DNA of 64,000 nt from Pseudogracilibacillus sp037072025 (GCF_037072025.1 NZ_JAXHDD010000010.1:1-64000), one strand, 5' to 3'. Positions 1-8,453 are shown, numbered from the stretch's first letter. A program made the numbers and translations. Notes: a model not told the origin generated them from the sequence alone.

Positions 1-70
1 TTTTCAGGTGATTAGCGTTAATGAGTAAGAAAGCCGTTATAACGGCACTAATGAAGGATATGGCATGAAG

Positions 71-301
71 CTATGAATAATTCAGGTTTTTAACTCTTTC
101 ATCCCTAATAGAAATATATAAATAATCTAAAAAGGATACAATTCCTTCTGGCTGGAAAGTAAGCAAGCAATAATTTTTATATTGTCTAATATCACTTTTA
201 TAACCTTCACTAATTTTATTTTCCCTTTCTTCAATTTCCTTTTCTCGTTCTTGGTATCTTTTTTCATTCCTGAAATTATTTACTTTTAAAATTTCCGCCA
301 A
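71..301 (-). CDS. Hypothetical small charged protein
   Basis: I do not recognise this protein of about 76 residues. The first half is strongly charged, with a predicted helical stretch rich in Glu, Lys and Arg (RYQEREKEIEERENK), and the second half contains a more hydrophobic segment with many Tyr residues. The start is chosen as TTG at 301 because an AGAGAGGTGG ribosome binding site lies five bases upstream of it; an upstream GTG at 310 would overlap that site. It stands alone, with no partner gene on the same strand in the window. It may be a real accessory gene or a short spurious frame. Confidence 0.4.
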   Translation of the reverse strand: MAEILKVNNFRNEKRYQEREKEIEERENKISEGYKSDIRQYKNYCLLTFQPEGIVSFLDYLYISIRDERVKNLNYS

Positions 302-332
302 TTCTACCACCTCTCTTAAATTTTATTATAAA

Positions 333-431
333 CAGTTAAGTTGTGATAAGACACCACTATCCGAAGAAGGAGACTTGAAAAAATTACGAGCAATGTGGGA
401 AATAATAAAAAGAGATACAGACAGACAATAA
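333..431 (+). pseudogene. Unidentified C-terminal coding relic
   Basis: An open frame without a convincing start reads like the end of a soluble protein (TPLSEEGDLKKLRAMW, then IIKRDTDRQ and a stop). The amphipathic, charged composition resembles real protein more than random AT-rich DNA. I cannot assign a family. The rest of 311-605 shows nothing else I can support. Confidence 0.25.
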
Positions 432-605
432 TATATAATTTTGAATATATGGGGGTTAGGAGTAATTTTAATATACATAGCTAATGGGTACCATAAAACA
501 AACCAATAAAAACTAGTATAATTATCCATAAACAATTGATAATTATGAAAAAGTAACCTATTCTATAAAAAACAACTTGTATCTTTTTGGGAAAGGACGA
601 GAAAA

Positions 606-983
606 ATGAGCATTCTTTTTAGAGTCGAATTATATGTGGATGATATAGAAAAGTCGCTTGATTTTTATGAGAATATCATTGGACTAGAACTCTATGGACG
701 AAATGACCGTTGTGGACGCTTTAATTACGATTGTTTTTCTCTATTGTTAACTGCAAAAACCACTTTAGAAGACAAGCATTATTTTCTTACAAAAGCGAAA
801 ACAGAGCAAAAAGGGAATGGATTTGAGTTAATCATTGTTGTTGATAAATTAGAGGATGTATATGAACGCTGTCAGAAGAATCACATCATACCTGAAGTTG
901 ATATTGAAACATACCCATGGGCAATGCGAGGTTTTAAAATAGCCGATCCAGATGGATACTTTTTGCGTATCACTTCAAAATAA
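606..983 (+). CDS. VOC (glyoxalase/bleomycin resistance) family protein
   Basis: A 125-residue protein with the beta-alpha-beta-beta-beta repeats of the vicinal oxygen chelate fold: it begins FRVELYVDDIEKSLDFYENI and ends DPDGYFLRITSK, both typical VOC signatures. Family members include glyoxalases, dioxygenases and bleomycin- or fosfomycin-type resistance proteins. The usual first-strand metal ligand His is replaced by Glu and the terminal Glu is not evident, so metal binding and substrate cannot be inferred. A GGGAAAGGA ribosome binding site lies about nine bases before the ATG. It appears monocistronic. Confidence 0.85.
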   Translation: MSILFRVELYVDDIEKSLDFYENIIGLELYGRNDRCGRFNYDCFSLLLTAKTTLEDKHYFLTKAKTEQKGNGFELIIVVDKLEDVYERCQKNHIIPEVDIETYPWAMRGFKIADPDGYFLRITSK

Positions 984-1210
984 TATACAAAACATTATTT
1001 TATCTCATTATAGACAGTCAAATGGGCTTTCCACTCTCATAAAAAATTTTAAAAACTCAATTCTACAAAAGTTCCTAATTTTAAATTGAAAAAAATACAG
1101 AAAATACGATTTATTTTGAGGATAGTCAAAACTCTGGGTAAAATATTAAAAAAACCATTATAAATTTGGTTATTATGTTATTAAATTATACAATTTAGGT
1201 GGAGATAGAG

Positions 1211-2470
1211 ATGCACTTAGGAAAAAAACTTCGTTACTTAAGATTAAAAAATAATCTTTCACAAGAAAAACTAGCGAAAGGTATTGTATCAGTTAGTCAT
1301 TTAAGTAACTTAGAATCCGGCAGATATTCAGCATCAGAAGAAACGATCCGATTTTTAGCTAAAAGACTCAAGGTAAGTGAACGTTATTTATCGGGTAGTT
1401 TGACACCAGATAAAAATCTAGACAAACAATTATCTAAATTATTTGTTACAATTCTTACGGATGTTACAAACACACCGAAGATTTTAGAACCAATTCTTGA
1501 ACCAATTAATTGTATTTATCAAGAGTGGACTTATTTCTACTTAACATGCAGTTACTACTACAAAGTAAATAAGTTAGATAAAGCAAAAGAAATAGAAGAA
1601 AATACGTTAACTTATTTTATATCAGAGAATGATAGTTTAACAGAATACCCTCAGATACTGAAGCAGGCTTACTACTACTATAAAGGCATATCGGCTTATC
1701 GAAATAATCATTTAGAAACGAGTTATCGTTCTTTCAATAAGTTAACAGAATATGTTCATTTCAATAAAATTTATGCAGCTATACAATACAATTTAGCGTT
1801 AATAAGTTATCAATTATCCGACTATTTTAAAGCAAAAAAACATGCCGATGAGGCTATCAAACTTTATATAAATAACGGGGATCTGGAAAAATTAGCTATC
1901 GCACATAATTTATTAGGTACAATATTCTGTGATACTTTTATGTTTAAAGAATCATTACAAGAACTAGAAAAAGCGATGAACTACTCTAATATATTAAAAT
2001 TCAGCAGTCACAAAGCACGAATCTTTCATAATCAGGGTCTCGTTTATAAAGGAATGAATAACCTTCCGGATGCTTTAAAACAATTTATGAAATCTTATGA
2101 ATTAAAAATAATAATCAAATCTGAAAGTATTTTAGCTACGCTAGTCGAAATTATTAAATGCCATATTGTACTTAATCAATATAGCGATGCAAAAAAATTA
2201 GCAAGAACTTCATCGCAATATTTGAAAACAGAAAGAGATTATCACCAATTATCTTCATTAAAAGGAAGTATTGATTTATATGAAGGTAATGAAGCTGAAT
2301 TTATTAAGAAAAAAACAGAAGCTCTAAATTATTTTATAAATAATAAGTTGTTTAAAAATGCTAAAGGAATAGCAAAAGAATTAGGAGATTTTTATTTCAA
2401 AACTAACAAATATAAAAATGCTGCAACCTATTACAGGATGGAGCTAAATGTTTTTTCAGAAAGGTGGTGA
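1211..2470 (+). CDS. HTH-TPR quorum-sensing type regulator (RRNPP, NprR/PlcR-like)
   Basis: A 419-residue cytoplasmic regulator. Residues 1-60 form an Xre/Cro-type helix-turn-helix (LGKKLRYLRLKNNLSQEKLA, then SVSHLSNLESGR). The remainder is a run of tetratricopeptide-type helical hairpins, recognisable in segments such as AHNLLGTIFCDTFMFKESL and AATYYRMELNVF. This layout and length match NprR of Bacillus, whose TPRs bind a short re-imported peptide. The start is the ATG at 1211, preceded by GGTGGAG six bases away, rather than the GTG at 1199 inside that site. A tiny secreted-peptide gene begins six bases after the stop, the arrangement of a receptor and its cognate signal. The target genes are unknown. 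Confidence 0.85.
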   Translation: MHLGKKLRYLRLKNNLSQEKLAKGIVSVSHLSNLESGRYSASEETIRFLAKRLKVSERYLSGSLTPDKNLDKQLSKLFVTILTDVTNTPKILEPILEPINCIYQEWTYFYLTCSYYYKVNKLDKAKEIEENTLTYFISENDSLTEYPQILKQAYYYYKGISAYRNNHLETSYRSFNKLTEYVHFNKIYAAIQYNLALISYQLSDYFKAKKHADEAIKLYINNGDLEKLAIAHNLLGTIFCDTFMFKESLQELEKAMNYSNILKFSSHKARIFHNQGLVYKGMNNLPDALKQFMKSYELKIIIKSESILATLVEIIKCHIVLNQYSDAKKLARTSSQYLKTERDYHQLSSLKGSIDLYEGNEAEFIKKKTEALNYFINNKLFKNAKGIAKELGDFYFKTNKYKNAATYYRMELNVFSERW

Positions 2471-2476
2471 AAAACA

Positions 2477-2641
2477 TTGAGGAAATTAATGACTTTAGCA
2501 TTATTTTTAGGATTAGCTTTCTCTGCACTACAATCTGGCTTAATCGACATGCACAACGGAGACAATGCAGATATTAATTCTGTAAACCCTAACAATGGTA
2601 TTATTAGCATTAATAACGGCGACAACGCAGATATCAATTAA
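2477..2641 (+). CDS. Putative signalling propeptide with repeated NGDNADIN motif
   Basis: A 54-residue peptide starting at TTG 2477, with AAGGTGG (inside the end of the upstream regulator gene) nine bases before it. Residues 1-20 form a signal-peptide-like segment (RKL, then TLALFLGLAFSAL). The secreted part contains MHNGDNADIN and, at the very C-terminus, INNGDNADIN. The two DNA repeats differ at three positions, all synonymous, so the octapeptide itself is under selection. By position and form this resembles Phr, PapR or NprX precursors, which are exported, cut and re-imported to act on the adjacent TPR regulator. The motif is not a pheromone I know. That it is the ligand is inference. Confidence 0.75.
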   Translation: MRKLMTLALFLGLAFSALQSGLIDMHNGDNADINSVNPNNGIISINNGDNADIN

Positions 2642-2703
2642 AACGCAATTTAAATTACCCCCTGTATTATATAATAGTCTCTCGGAAATTAATTTCCGTA
2701 TCG

Positions 2704-2729
2704 GCTCTAGTCTTTTGACTAGGGCTTTT
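2704..2729 (+). terminator. Rho-independent terminator after the regulator-peptide pair
   Basis: GCTCTAGTC and GACTAGGGC pair around a TTTT loop and are followed by TTTT. A perfect palindrome CGGAAATTAATTTCCG (2683-2698) lies just upstream and may form a second hairpin. Confidence 0.75.
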
Positions 2730-2775
2730 GTATTAGAAGAAAAAGCCCAAAAAGAAAGGAAAAAAGAATCAAAAA

Positions 2776-3562
2776 ATGGCTCCTAAAAACCCTGGAATTG
2801 TTGAAAAACTAGTTCGCCGTACACGTAAACAAAGAAAAAATCGTTACTCACCAAAAGCCTATAATACACTGGAACAGCTATTTAAATCCATGTTTGTAGA
2901 CCACTCTTCCTCAGAAAGGATTTTAGGAAACACGCAGTCATTAAGCATCTTGACCGATGGTACACCTGTAGAAACTGGTGAGCGACCATATAGAAAATTC
3001 CTTTGTGATTGCCGTAAACAAGGAAACTGGAAATGCGAGTGCTTTGCGGAAGTTTTCTGATCCTGATGCAAACTGGGGTTGGGACAGCTCCCGTGAAAAA
3101 TATTATTATGGACGGAACCTTTTTATCCTGGATTCCCGGATTGTGTAACGAGAAATTTCGAAACCCCGCGTAAATACTGGAAAGTTCCATCGTTACAAAT
3201 GTTTAAAGTATAACGATGGATTCATGAACAAATTTACGACGAGACCTTGATATTACAGCATTTTCAAATTGAACTCGTTATAAATTCCGGGAACTTAGGT
3301 TTTATGGTTAGTACTGCCGAAAGTCCATATGATTTACCCATTTATCCAAGGCTGGGCAAGTAAACATGATTCTGTCCTGCTTGTTAGCACCTATCGTGAA
3401 CTCCTGCATTGGTACCCTGAATGGAAAATTGGGGAAAGCATCTTAGACTCGGCTTTCGATGCTTATCCCATCTATGAAATGTTGGAACACTTTGACGTTT
3501 CCGCCATCTATAATGAAATGGATATCAACTTGGACGGTGTTAGCATTCAAAAAAGAATTTGA
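2776..3562 (+). pseudogene. Decayed DDE transposase, interrupted by a MITE
   Basis: Transposase remnants in several frames: a basic N-terminal part, then DGTPVETGERPYRKFLCDC, DPDANWGWDSSREKYYYGRN, SPYDLPIYPRLG, HDSVLLVSTYRELLHWYPEW and ESILDSAFDAYPIYEMLEHF. These are typical of an IS4/IS5-superfamily DDE enzyme, although I cannot name the IS. There is a one-base insertion near 3048, a frameshift near 3360, and a 173-bp element at 3127-3299. Removing that element with one target copy rejoins GRNLF to MVSTAESPYDLP in frame. The C-terminal part is missing, replaced near 3547 by other transposon DNA. Not functional. Confidence 0.85.
3127..3299 (+). mobile_element. MITE-like element, copy A
   Basis: A 173-bp non-coding element with imperfect terminal inverted repeats of about 26 bp (20 of 26 matching): the left end begins CCTGGATTCCCGGATT and the complement of the right end begins CCTAAGTTCCCGGAAT. 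It is flanked on both sides by TTTTAT (3121-3126 and 3300-3305), a 6-bp target duplication. A related copy of 172 bp lies at 25447-25618 in opposite orientation with the complementary duplication ATAAAA. It carries no transposase, so it must have been mobilised in trans. Confidence 0.85.
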
Positions 3563-3874
3563 AACTGCAAAAAAAAATGAAAGATGGCGAGATTGATCGA
3601 ATTTTGTTCCAGGATGAATCCATGATTAGAGATTATCAAGCCATTGCTAAGACCTGGTTTCCAAAAGGGCAACAAAAAAGATACCAACATATGGCAAGCA
3701 TCATGGTGTCAAATTAATTGGTACATTGGATTACGAAACTGGCGGGATGGCTTGGTTAGTAACGGAATTTCTTAACCAAGGGGCTTATCAGGCTTGTAAG
3801 AAATGGAGAAATAGTGCGAAAGCACCTGAAATTTTAAGACTTTTTGTAAAGCGAAAGGTTGGTGATCAGCTATG
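3547..3874 (+). pseudogene. IS630-type transposase fragment
   Basis: Broken reading frames spell KDGEIDRILFQDESMIRDYQ, IAKTWFPKGQQK and then, after a frameshift near an A-run at about 3677, PTYGKHHGVKLIGTLDYETG. FQDES followed by a Trp-containing segment is the central catalytic region of IS630/Tc1-type DDE transposases. The last part (MAWLVTEFLNQGAYQACKKW to GDQL) does not look like IS630 and may come from another gene. Both ends are truncated and the fragment is fused to the preceding transposase relic. Confidence 0.7.
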
Positions 3875-4045
3875 AGTCATTTCGAAGTAGTTACTTTGGT
3901 TCTATTTCTTTTTGTGGGTGTAAAGTTGATAAATTTATTAATTATGATGATTCTTGTTAAAAATATTAATACCATCAAAAAAAGAAAAAAGGGATTTTTA
4001 TATGATTATACTAAAATGAAGTTAGGTGAAAATGTTTTTAATTAA
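3872..4045 (+). CDS. Small single-span membrane protein, unknown
   Basis: A 57-residue open frame with one hydrophobic segment (VVTLVLFLFVGVKLINLLIM) followed by a basic cytoplasmic-type tail (KNINTIKKRKKG). Its ATG overlaps the stop of the preceding frame (ATGA), and a GGTTGGTGA sequence upstream could serve as ribosome binding site. I do not recognise a family. Its position at the edge of decayed transposon DNA makes either a surviving accessory gene or a chance frame possible. Confidence 0.35.
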   Translation: MSHFEVVTLVLFLFVGVKLINLLIMMILVKNINTIKKRKKGFLYDYTKMKLGENVFN

Positions 4046-4126
4046 AATTTGGGAAAAGTATTAAAAAAGTCGGACGTTAATAAAATTAAGCGATGGACTT
4101 ACTTTAAACCAAATGCTTATACAGAT

Positions 4127-4164
4127 AACAGCACGTTCTCAATATAAAAGAACGTGCTGTTTTC
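4127..4164 (+). terminator. Strong rho-independent terminator
   Basis: A 13-bp perfect stem (AACAGCACGTTCT with AGAACGTGCTGTT) and a short loop followed by TTTTC. It closes the accessory segment on the plus strand. Confidence 0.8.
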
Positions 4165-4171
4165 ATATATT

Positions 4172-4345
4172 TATTAGAAAACTTGCCTTATCGCCAAGCC
4201 TTAGTTGCACTTACGACGCACAGGACGTGCTAGTACTGGCGTAGAGATGGGACGTCGCACTTTTAGCCAGTGAGCAGTAGGAAAGTTCCCTATCTGCTAA
4301 TAAAAGTGGAGACCAACGCTCCACCATTATTATTTTGAAAGTAAC
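4172..4345. repeat. Interspersed repeat, copy 1
   Basis: Non-coding sequence beginning TAGAAAACTTG, with CTTATCGCCAAGCC, CTTAGTTGCACTTA and, further on, CAGGACGTGCTAGT. Related blocks occur at 43540-43635, 54838-54925 and, for the GACGTGCTAGT part, inside 42651-42992. It ends with a CAGTAGGAAAG and CTATCTGCTAA pair like the other copies. It is probably a mosaic of interspersed repeats spread in intergenic regions. Confidence 0.6.
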
Positions 4346-4347
4346 TT

Positions 4348-5415
4348 TTATAATGTTTTGAAAAGTTGACTACTTCTAGACTGTTCTAATATATTGGTCG
4401 TCCATCCAACCATTCTACTTACCGTATAAGTCGGTGTAAATAATATTTCTGGCATTTCAACTGCTTTTAATACGGCAGCTGCATAAAACTCAACATTAGC
4501 ATATAGTTTTTTACCAGGTTTATATTCTTCAAATAAACTAATTACCGTTTGTTCAACATGATATGCCAAGGCTAATAAATCGTCTTGTCCGACAAGTGAT
4601 TTAATAACATCTTTCAATATGCGTGCTCGCGGATCTTGCACTTTGTAAATTCGATGACCGAAGCCGACAATTTTTAGACCGCACTCAAACCGGCATCTTA
4701 GCCAACGTTCTGCATTATTTTTCGTACCAATCATATCAAGCATTTCTTTTACTTTTGCTGGAGTGCCTCCATGCAATGAACCTTTCATTGCTCCAATAGC
4801 CCCTGTTACAGCGGAGACCATCTCAGATTCTGTCGATGTAATCACTCTAGCGGCAAAAGTCGAGGCATTTATTCCCTGCTCCATCGTCAAAATTAAGTAC
4901 GCATTTAATGCTTTAACATGGGCTTCTTTGGGATCCTCACCTGTTAACATATATAAATAATTTTCAACATGTCCTTTCTCAAAAGATGGTTCAATAAAAT
5001 CCAGATTATTATTTTTACGATAAATATATGCAATGATCGTCGGAGTTATAGCAGTAATTTCAATTGCTTGTTCAATCGTAGGTTTCCACGTATAACTTTG
5101 CGAACCTAAAGCTGAAATACTTGTTCTTAATATACTCATAAAATCCATATCGTTAGGAAGATGTTTTAAAATATTTATAATATATCTAGGCAATCTTCTT
5201 TTTGAGTACATATACTTATTAAATTCTTCCAACTCATATTTAGTTGGGAGTTCTTCATTCCAAAGTAAATAACAAACTTCTTCAAATGTATGATAAATTG
5301 CTAACTCTTTTACGTCCAAGCCTCGATAAAATAACCGATCTTTTTCACCATCGACCAAACTAATATGATTACCTGAATTCCCGGGGCGCTTTAAACAACT
5401 ATCTGCTTTATTCAT
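4348..5415 (-). CDS. Citrate/2-methylcitrate synthase-like protein (CitA-like)
   Basis: A 355-residue protein of the citrate synthase family, which condenses acyl-CoA with oxaloacetate in the cytoplasm. Recognisable landmarks are FYRGLDVKELA near residue 30, SLHGG at 213-217 and GFGHRIYK at 251-258. H254 corresponds to the second catalytic His. The first catalytic His, normally in a D/EHxxNASTF motif, is Gln180 (MEQGINASTF; codon CAG), and the catalytic Asp position (NVDFY) is Glu309 (NVEFY). The C-terminus stops soon after LEQSRSSQL, shorter than usual. GGAGG lies eight bases before the ATG. No neighbour shares its strand. It may be an altered or inactive paralogue; CitA-type enzymes are secondary citrate synthases in Bacillus. 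Confidence 0.85.
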   Translation of the reverse strand: MNKADSCLKRPGNSGNHISLVDGEKDRLFYRGLDVKELAIYHTFEEVCYLLWNEELPTKYELEEFNKYMYSKRRLPRYIINILKHLPNDMDFMSILRTSISALGSQSYTWKPTIEQAIEITAITPTIIAYIYRKNNNLDFIEPSFEKGHVENYLYMLTGEDPKEAHVKALNAYLILTMEQGINASTFAARVITSTESEMVSAVTGAIGAMKGSLHGGTPAKVKEMLDMIGTKNNAERWLRCRFECGLKIVGFGHRIYKVQDPRARILKDVIKSLVGQDDLLALAYHVEQTVISLFEEYKPGKKLYANVEFYAAAVLKAVEMPEILFTPTYTVSRMVGWTTNILEQSRSSQLFKTL

Positions 5416-5893
5416 GTTGTAATCCTCCTTCTCATAAAAATATTACTCATGTCTGATCGTATATTCTTTTTGGGGATATAAATTTCAAAGGCCTCTTGGC
5501 TTATAGTAGTTAGAATTTTCAAATTATTTTACATAGATTAATTTTACTTTGATTGCTCAGTCGAGTGATGTATTTAATTTAATAGTAACAAGAACGAATA
5601 CTGATGTAAATGCTTTTCCTTGATAATAAAAGTTACTCAAAAAATGGCAAAATATTAGATTAAATGAATGAAATTATTGTAAGAATCCTTTCATACTTGA
5701 AAGATAAGTAGATGAAATTTTTTTGAGAATACCTGGATACAGGATATACAATAATTAAGTATCAAATTGCAATTTTAACTAACAAAAAATTCCATTATCC
5801 ATAATTGTTAAATAATCCTATTTTGGGAAATAATACATTTAAGGCTAAGTTATATCCTAGCAAATGGAATACATTTAAGGAGAGATTTTTAGC
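5416..5893. other. Divergent intergenic region without recognisable genes
   Basis: A 478-bp AT-rich spacer between the citrate-synthase-like gene and the oxidoreductase operon. Promoters for both directions must lie here, but I see no clear operator, RNA element or coding relic. Confidence 0.5.
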
Positions 5894-6655
5894 ATGACTA
5901 AAAATGATAAAGGTTTATCCCGTCGCGATTTCTTAAAAACATCGGGTATTGCTGTAGGAACTTTGGTTGGTGGCGGACTCATAGGAGGAGCGATTGGCTA
6001 TAACGTCCGAAAAGATGCCAATATCCCCCAGCCTAATGAAACAGTGAAAGAGTATAAAGCAGCAAGTCCGAAAGGAAGGAAATTTTTTAAAAGTAATCGT
6101 GACTTTGATATATTGTCACAGGCGACAGAGCGTATTTTCCCAGAAGATGAGCTTGGTCCAGGTGCGATTGGTTTAGGCGTTCCTTATTTCATTGATAACC
6201 AACTTGCGGGAAGCTATGGGGTCAATGCTAGAGAATATATGCAGGGACCATTTGATGTGGGTGAGCCTACGCAAGGCTATCAAACACCGCTCATACGACA
6301 AGAAGTGTTTTTACATGGAATCAGAAAGATGGAAGAAGAAGCGCAAAGTCGTTTCGATACTGGCTTTGCCAAACTGGACGATGAGCAAATGGATGAAATT
6401 TTAACAGATTTTCAAAAAGGTGAAGTCGAAATGGATGGGCTAACATCAGATTTCTTTTTCCAATTGCTTCGTTCTGCAACTTTGGAGGGGGCATATGCAG
6501 ACCCAATATATAGTGGAAATAACAATATGGATGGTTGGAGAATGAAAGATTATCCTGGTCACCAAATGGCTTATATCAAGGATATAGATAGCGAAGAATT
6601 TAAGAAAATTGAGCCGCAATCATTAGCAAGCATGGACCAGAAAATAGAGGAGTGA
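5894..6655 (+). CDS. Gluconate 2-dehydrogenase subunit 3 family protein, Tat-exported
   Basis: A 253-residue partner subunit of GMC-type dehydrogenases. The N-terminus carries a twin-arginine signal (SRRDFLK at residues 9-15) followed by a glycine-rich hydrophobic stretch (GTLVGGGLIGGAIGY). The mature part matches the gluconate 2-dehydrogenase subunit 3 family (DILSQATERIFPEDELGPGA near residue 75, then HQMAYIKDI). The small subunit is thought to carry the folded flavoprotein through the Tat pore. It sits seven bases before the GMC flavoprotein gene, and tatA and tatC follow. AAGGAGA lies ten bases before the ATG. The substrate is not evident from sequence. Confidence 0.9.
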   Translation: MTKNDKGLSRRDFLKTSGIAVGTLVGGGLIGGAIGYNVRKDANIPQPNETVKEYKAASPKGRKFFKSNRDFDILSQATERIFPEDELGPGAIGLGVPYFIDNQLAGSYGVNAREYMQGPFDVGEPTQGYQTPLIRQEVFLHGIRKMEEEAQSRFDTGFAKLDDEQMDEILTDFQKGEVEMDGLTSDFFFQLLRSATLEGAYADPIYSGNNNMDGWRMKDYPGHQMAYIKDIDSEEFKKIEPQSLASMDQKIEE

Positions 6656-6662
6656 TCCATAC

Positions 6663-8372
6663 ATGGCAAAAACATTCGATAAAGTAGATGTAGTAACAGT
6701 TGGAGTTGGATGGACAGGAGGTATCATTGCAGCTGAATGTGCTAAAGCAGGCCTAAACGTAGTAGGACTAGAACGTGGCGAAGAAAGAGGAACCCAGGAT
6801 TATCAAAGAATCCATGACGAATACCGCTATGCCATCCGTTATGAATTAATGCAAGATTTATCAAAAGAAACTGTCACATTTCGAAACACACGTAAACAAA
6901 AAGCATTGCCGATGAGGCAAATGGGGTCATTTTTATTGGGAGAAGGACTTGGTGGGGCGGGTACCCATTGGAATGGATGGACTTTCAGGTTTCTTCCGTA
7001 CGATTTTGAAATAAAAACAATAACTGAAGAAAAATATGGCGCAGATAAAATTAAACCAGACTTTCAACTTCAAGATTGGGGTATAACATACGATGAATTA
7101 GAGCCATATTTTGATAAGTTTGAAAAAGTAGCAGGTATTTCAGGAGAGACCAATCCGCTTGCCGGTAAAAGATCAGATGATTATCCGACACCACCGATGA
7201 AAAAAACTCCGATACTTCAAAAATTTGAAAAAGCAGCACAAGCTAAAGGATATACACCTTATATGTTACCTTCCGCTAATTTATCGGAGGCATATGAAAA
7301 TCCTGATGGTGAAACAATTTTTGCTTGTCAATATTGTGGATTTTGTGAACGATTCGGTTGTGAGTATGGAGCTAAATCTGCAGCTGAAATTACAGTCATA
7401 CCTACTGCCAAAAAAACTGGCAACTATGAATTGCGGGTGCATTCTAATGTCGTGGAAATATTAAAAGAAGACGATAAAGTCACAGGTGTCCGATATATTG
7501 ACACTGTAACAAAAGAGGAATTTATTCAGCCTGCCGAGGTAGTTGTTCTAACAAGTTATATTTTAAACAACGCCAAACTATTAATGATTTCTGATATTGG
7601 AGAGCAATATGATCCTGATACTGGCAGAGGTACGTTAGGAAAAAATTATTGTTACCAAATTAATACCGGAACAACTGGATTTTTTGAAAATCAAATGAAT
7701 ACTTTTATGGGGGCAGGTTCCCTTGGAATGTATATGGATGATTTTAATGGGGATAATTTTGATCATAGCGAGCTTGATTTTTTACATGGTGGAGGTATAT
7801 GGATAACACAACCTGGAAATAGACCTATTAATAGTAACCCTATCCCTGATGATGTTCCTTTATGGGGAGCTGAATTTAAAAAAGCGTCAATTCATAATTT
7901 TACCCGTTCTCTCTATGTAGGCGGTCAAGGCGCTTCACTACCTCATAAGGAAAACTTTTTATCATTGGATTCGACATACAAAGATGCGTATGGCTTGCCT
8001 TTATTGCAATTGACGTATAATTTCACCGATCAGGATAGAGCTCTGCATAAATTTATTTCAGAAAAAACAGCTGAGATAATGAATGAAATGGGAGCAAAGG
8101 AAATTGTTGAAGCCAATGTTTTAGCAGACTATGACATTGTTCCATATCAATCTACACATAATACAGGTGGAACGATTATGGGGGTCGATCCAGAAACAAG
8201 TGTGGTGAACAACTACTTGCAGCATTGGAATGCAGACAACCTCTTTGTTGTCGGTGCTGGTAACTTCCCGCATAACAGTGGATATAACCCAACCGGCACA
8301 GTTGGAGCTTTGGCATATCGGTGCGCGGAAGGAATCATCAAATACAGTAAAAATGGTGGAAGTTTAGTTTAA
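6663..8372 (+). CDS. GMC family FAD-dependent oxidoreductase (large subunit)
   Basis: A 569-residue flavoprotein. An N-terminal Rossmann motif for FAD (VTVGVGWTGGIIAAE, then LERG) is followed by a GMC substrate domain and the C-terminal signature HNTGGTIMG, then VVGAGNFPHNSGYNPTGTVG, where His and Asn form the usual catalytic pair. A Cys-rich segment (ACQYCGFCERFGC, about residues 222-235) is typical of the gluconate/sorbitol dehydrogenase branch. It has no signal of its own and is probably exported in complex with the preceding Tat-signal subunit. No cytochrome c subunit is encoded nearby, so electrons may pass to quinone or another carrier. The sugar or polyol substrate is unknown. Confidence 0.9.
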   Translation: MAKTFDKVDVVTVGVGWTGGIIAAECAKAGLNVVGLERGEERGTQDYQRIHDEYRYAIRYELMQDLSKETVTFRNTRKQKALPMRQMGSFLLGEGLGGAGTHWNGWTFRFLPYDFEIKTITEEKYGADKIKPDFQLQDWGITYDELEPYFDKFEKVAGISGETNPLAGKRSDDYPTPPMKKTPILQKFEKAAQAKGYTPYMLPSANLSEAYENPDGETIFACQYCGFCERFGCEYGAKSAAEITVIPTAKKTGNYELRVHSNVVEILKEDDKVTGVRYIDTVTKEEFIQPAEVVVLTSYILNNAKLLMISDIGEQYDPDTGRGTLGKNYCYQINTGTTGFFENQMNTFMGAGSLGMYMDDFNGDNFDHSELDFLHGGGIWITQPGNRPINSNPIPDDVPLWGAEFKKASIHNFTRSLYVGGQGASLPHKENFLSLDSTYKDAYGLPLLQLTYNFTDQDRALHKFISEKTAEIMNEMGAKEIVEANVLADYDIVPYQSTHNTGGTIMGVDPETSVVNNYLQHWNADNLFVVGAGNFPHNSGYNPTGTVGALAYRCAEGIIKYSKNGGSLV

Positions 8373-8453
8373 TAAAGCAATTTCTTACCTCCTCTTAGAT
8401 GTAGCTGCACGTATATAAAATTTTATATTTACCTTAGAAAGGAGGTCAATCAT

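Noticed and set aside
31..48. Perfect palindrome GCCGTTATAACGGC as an operator
   Set aside because: There is no adjacent gene start within the window and no second copy, so its role cannot be supported.
326..535. Minus-strand hydrophobic frame of 69 codons
   Set aside because: It has no ribosome binding site, the hydrophobicity is explained by AT-rich DNA, and the opposite strand looks more protein-like at its end.
1155..1178. Imperfect inverted repeat (AACCA and TGGTT) before the NprR-like gene
   Set aside because: It is too short and AT-rich to call an operator without comparison to other genomes.
2595..2786. Plus-strand frame overlapping the peptide gene
   Set aside because: It starts inside the peptide gene, crosses the terminator and has no ribosome binding site.
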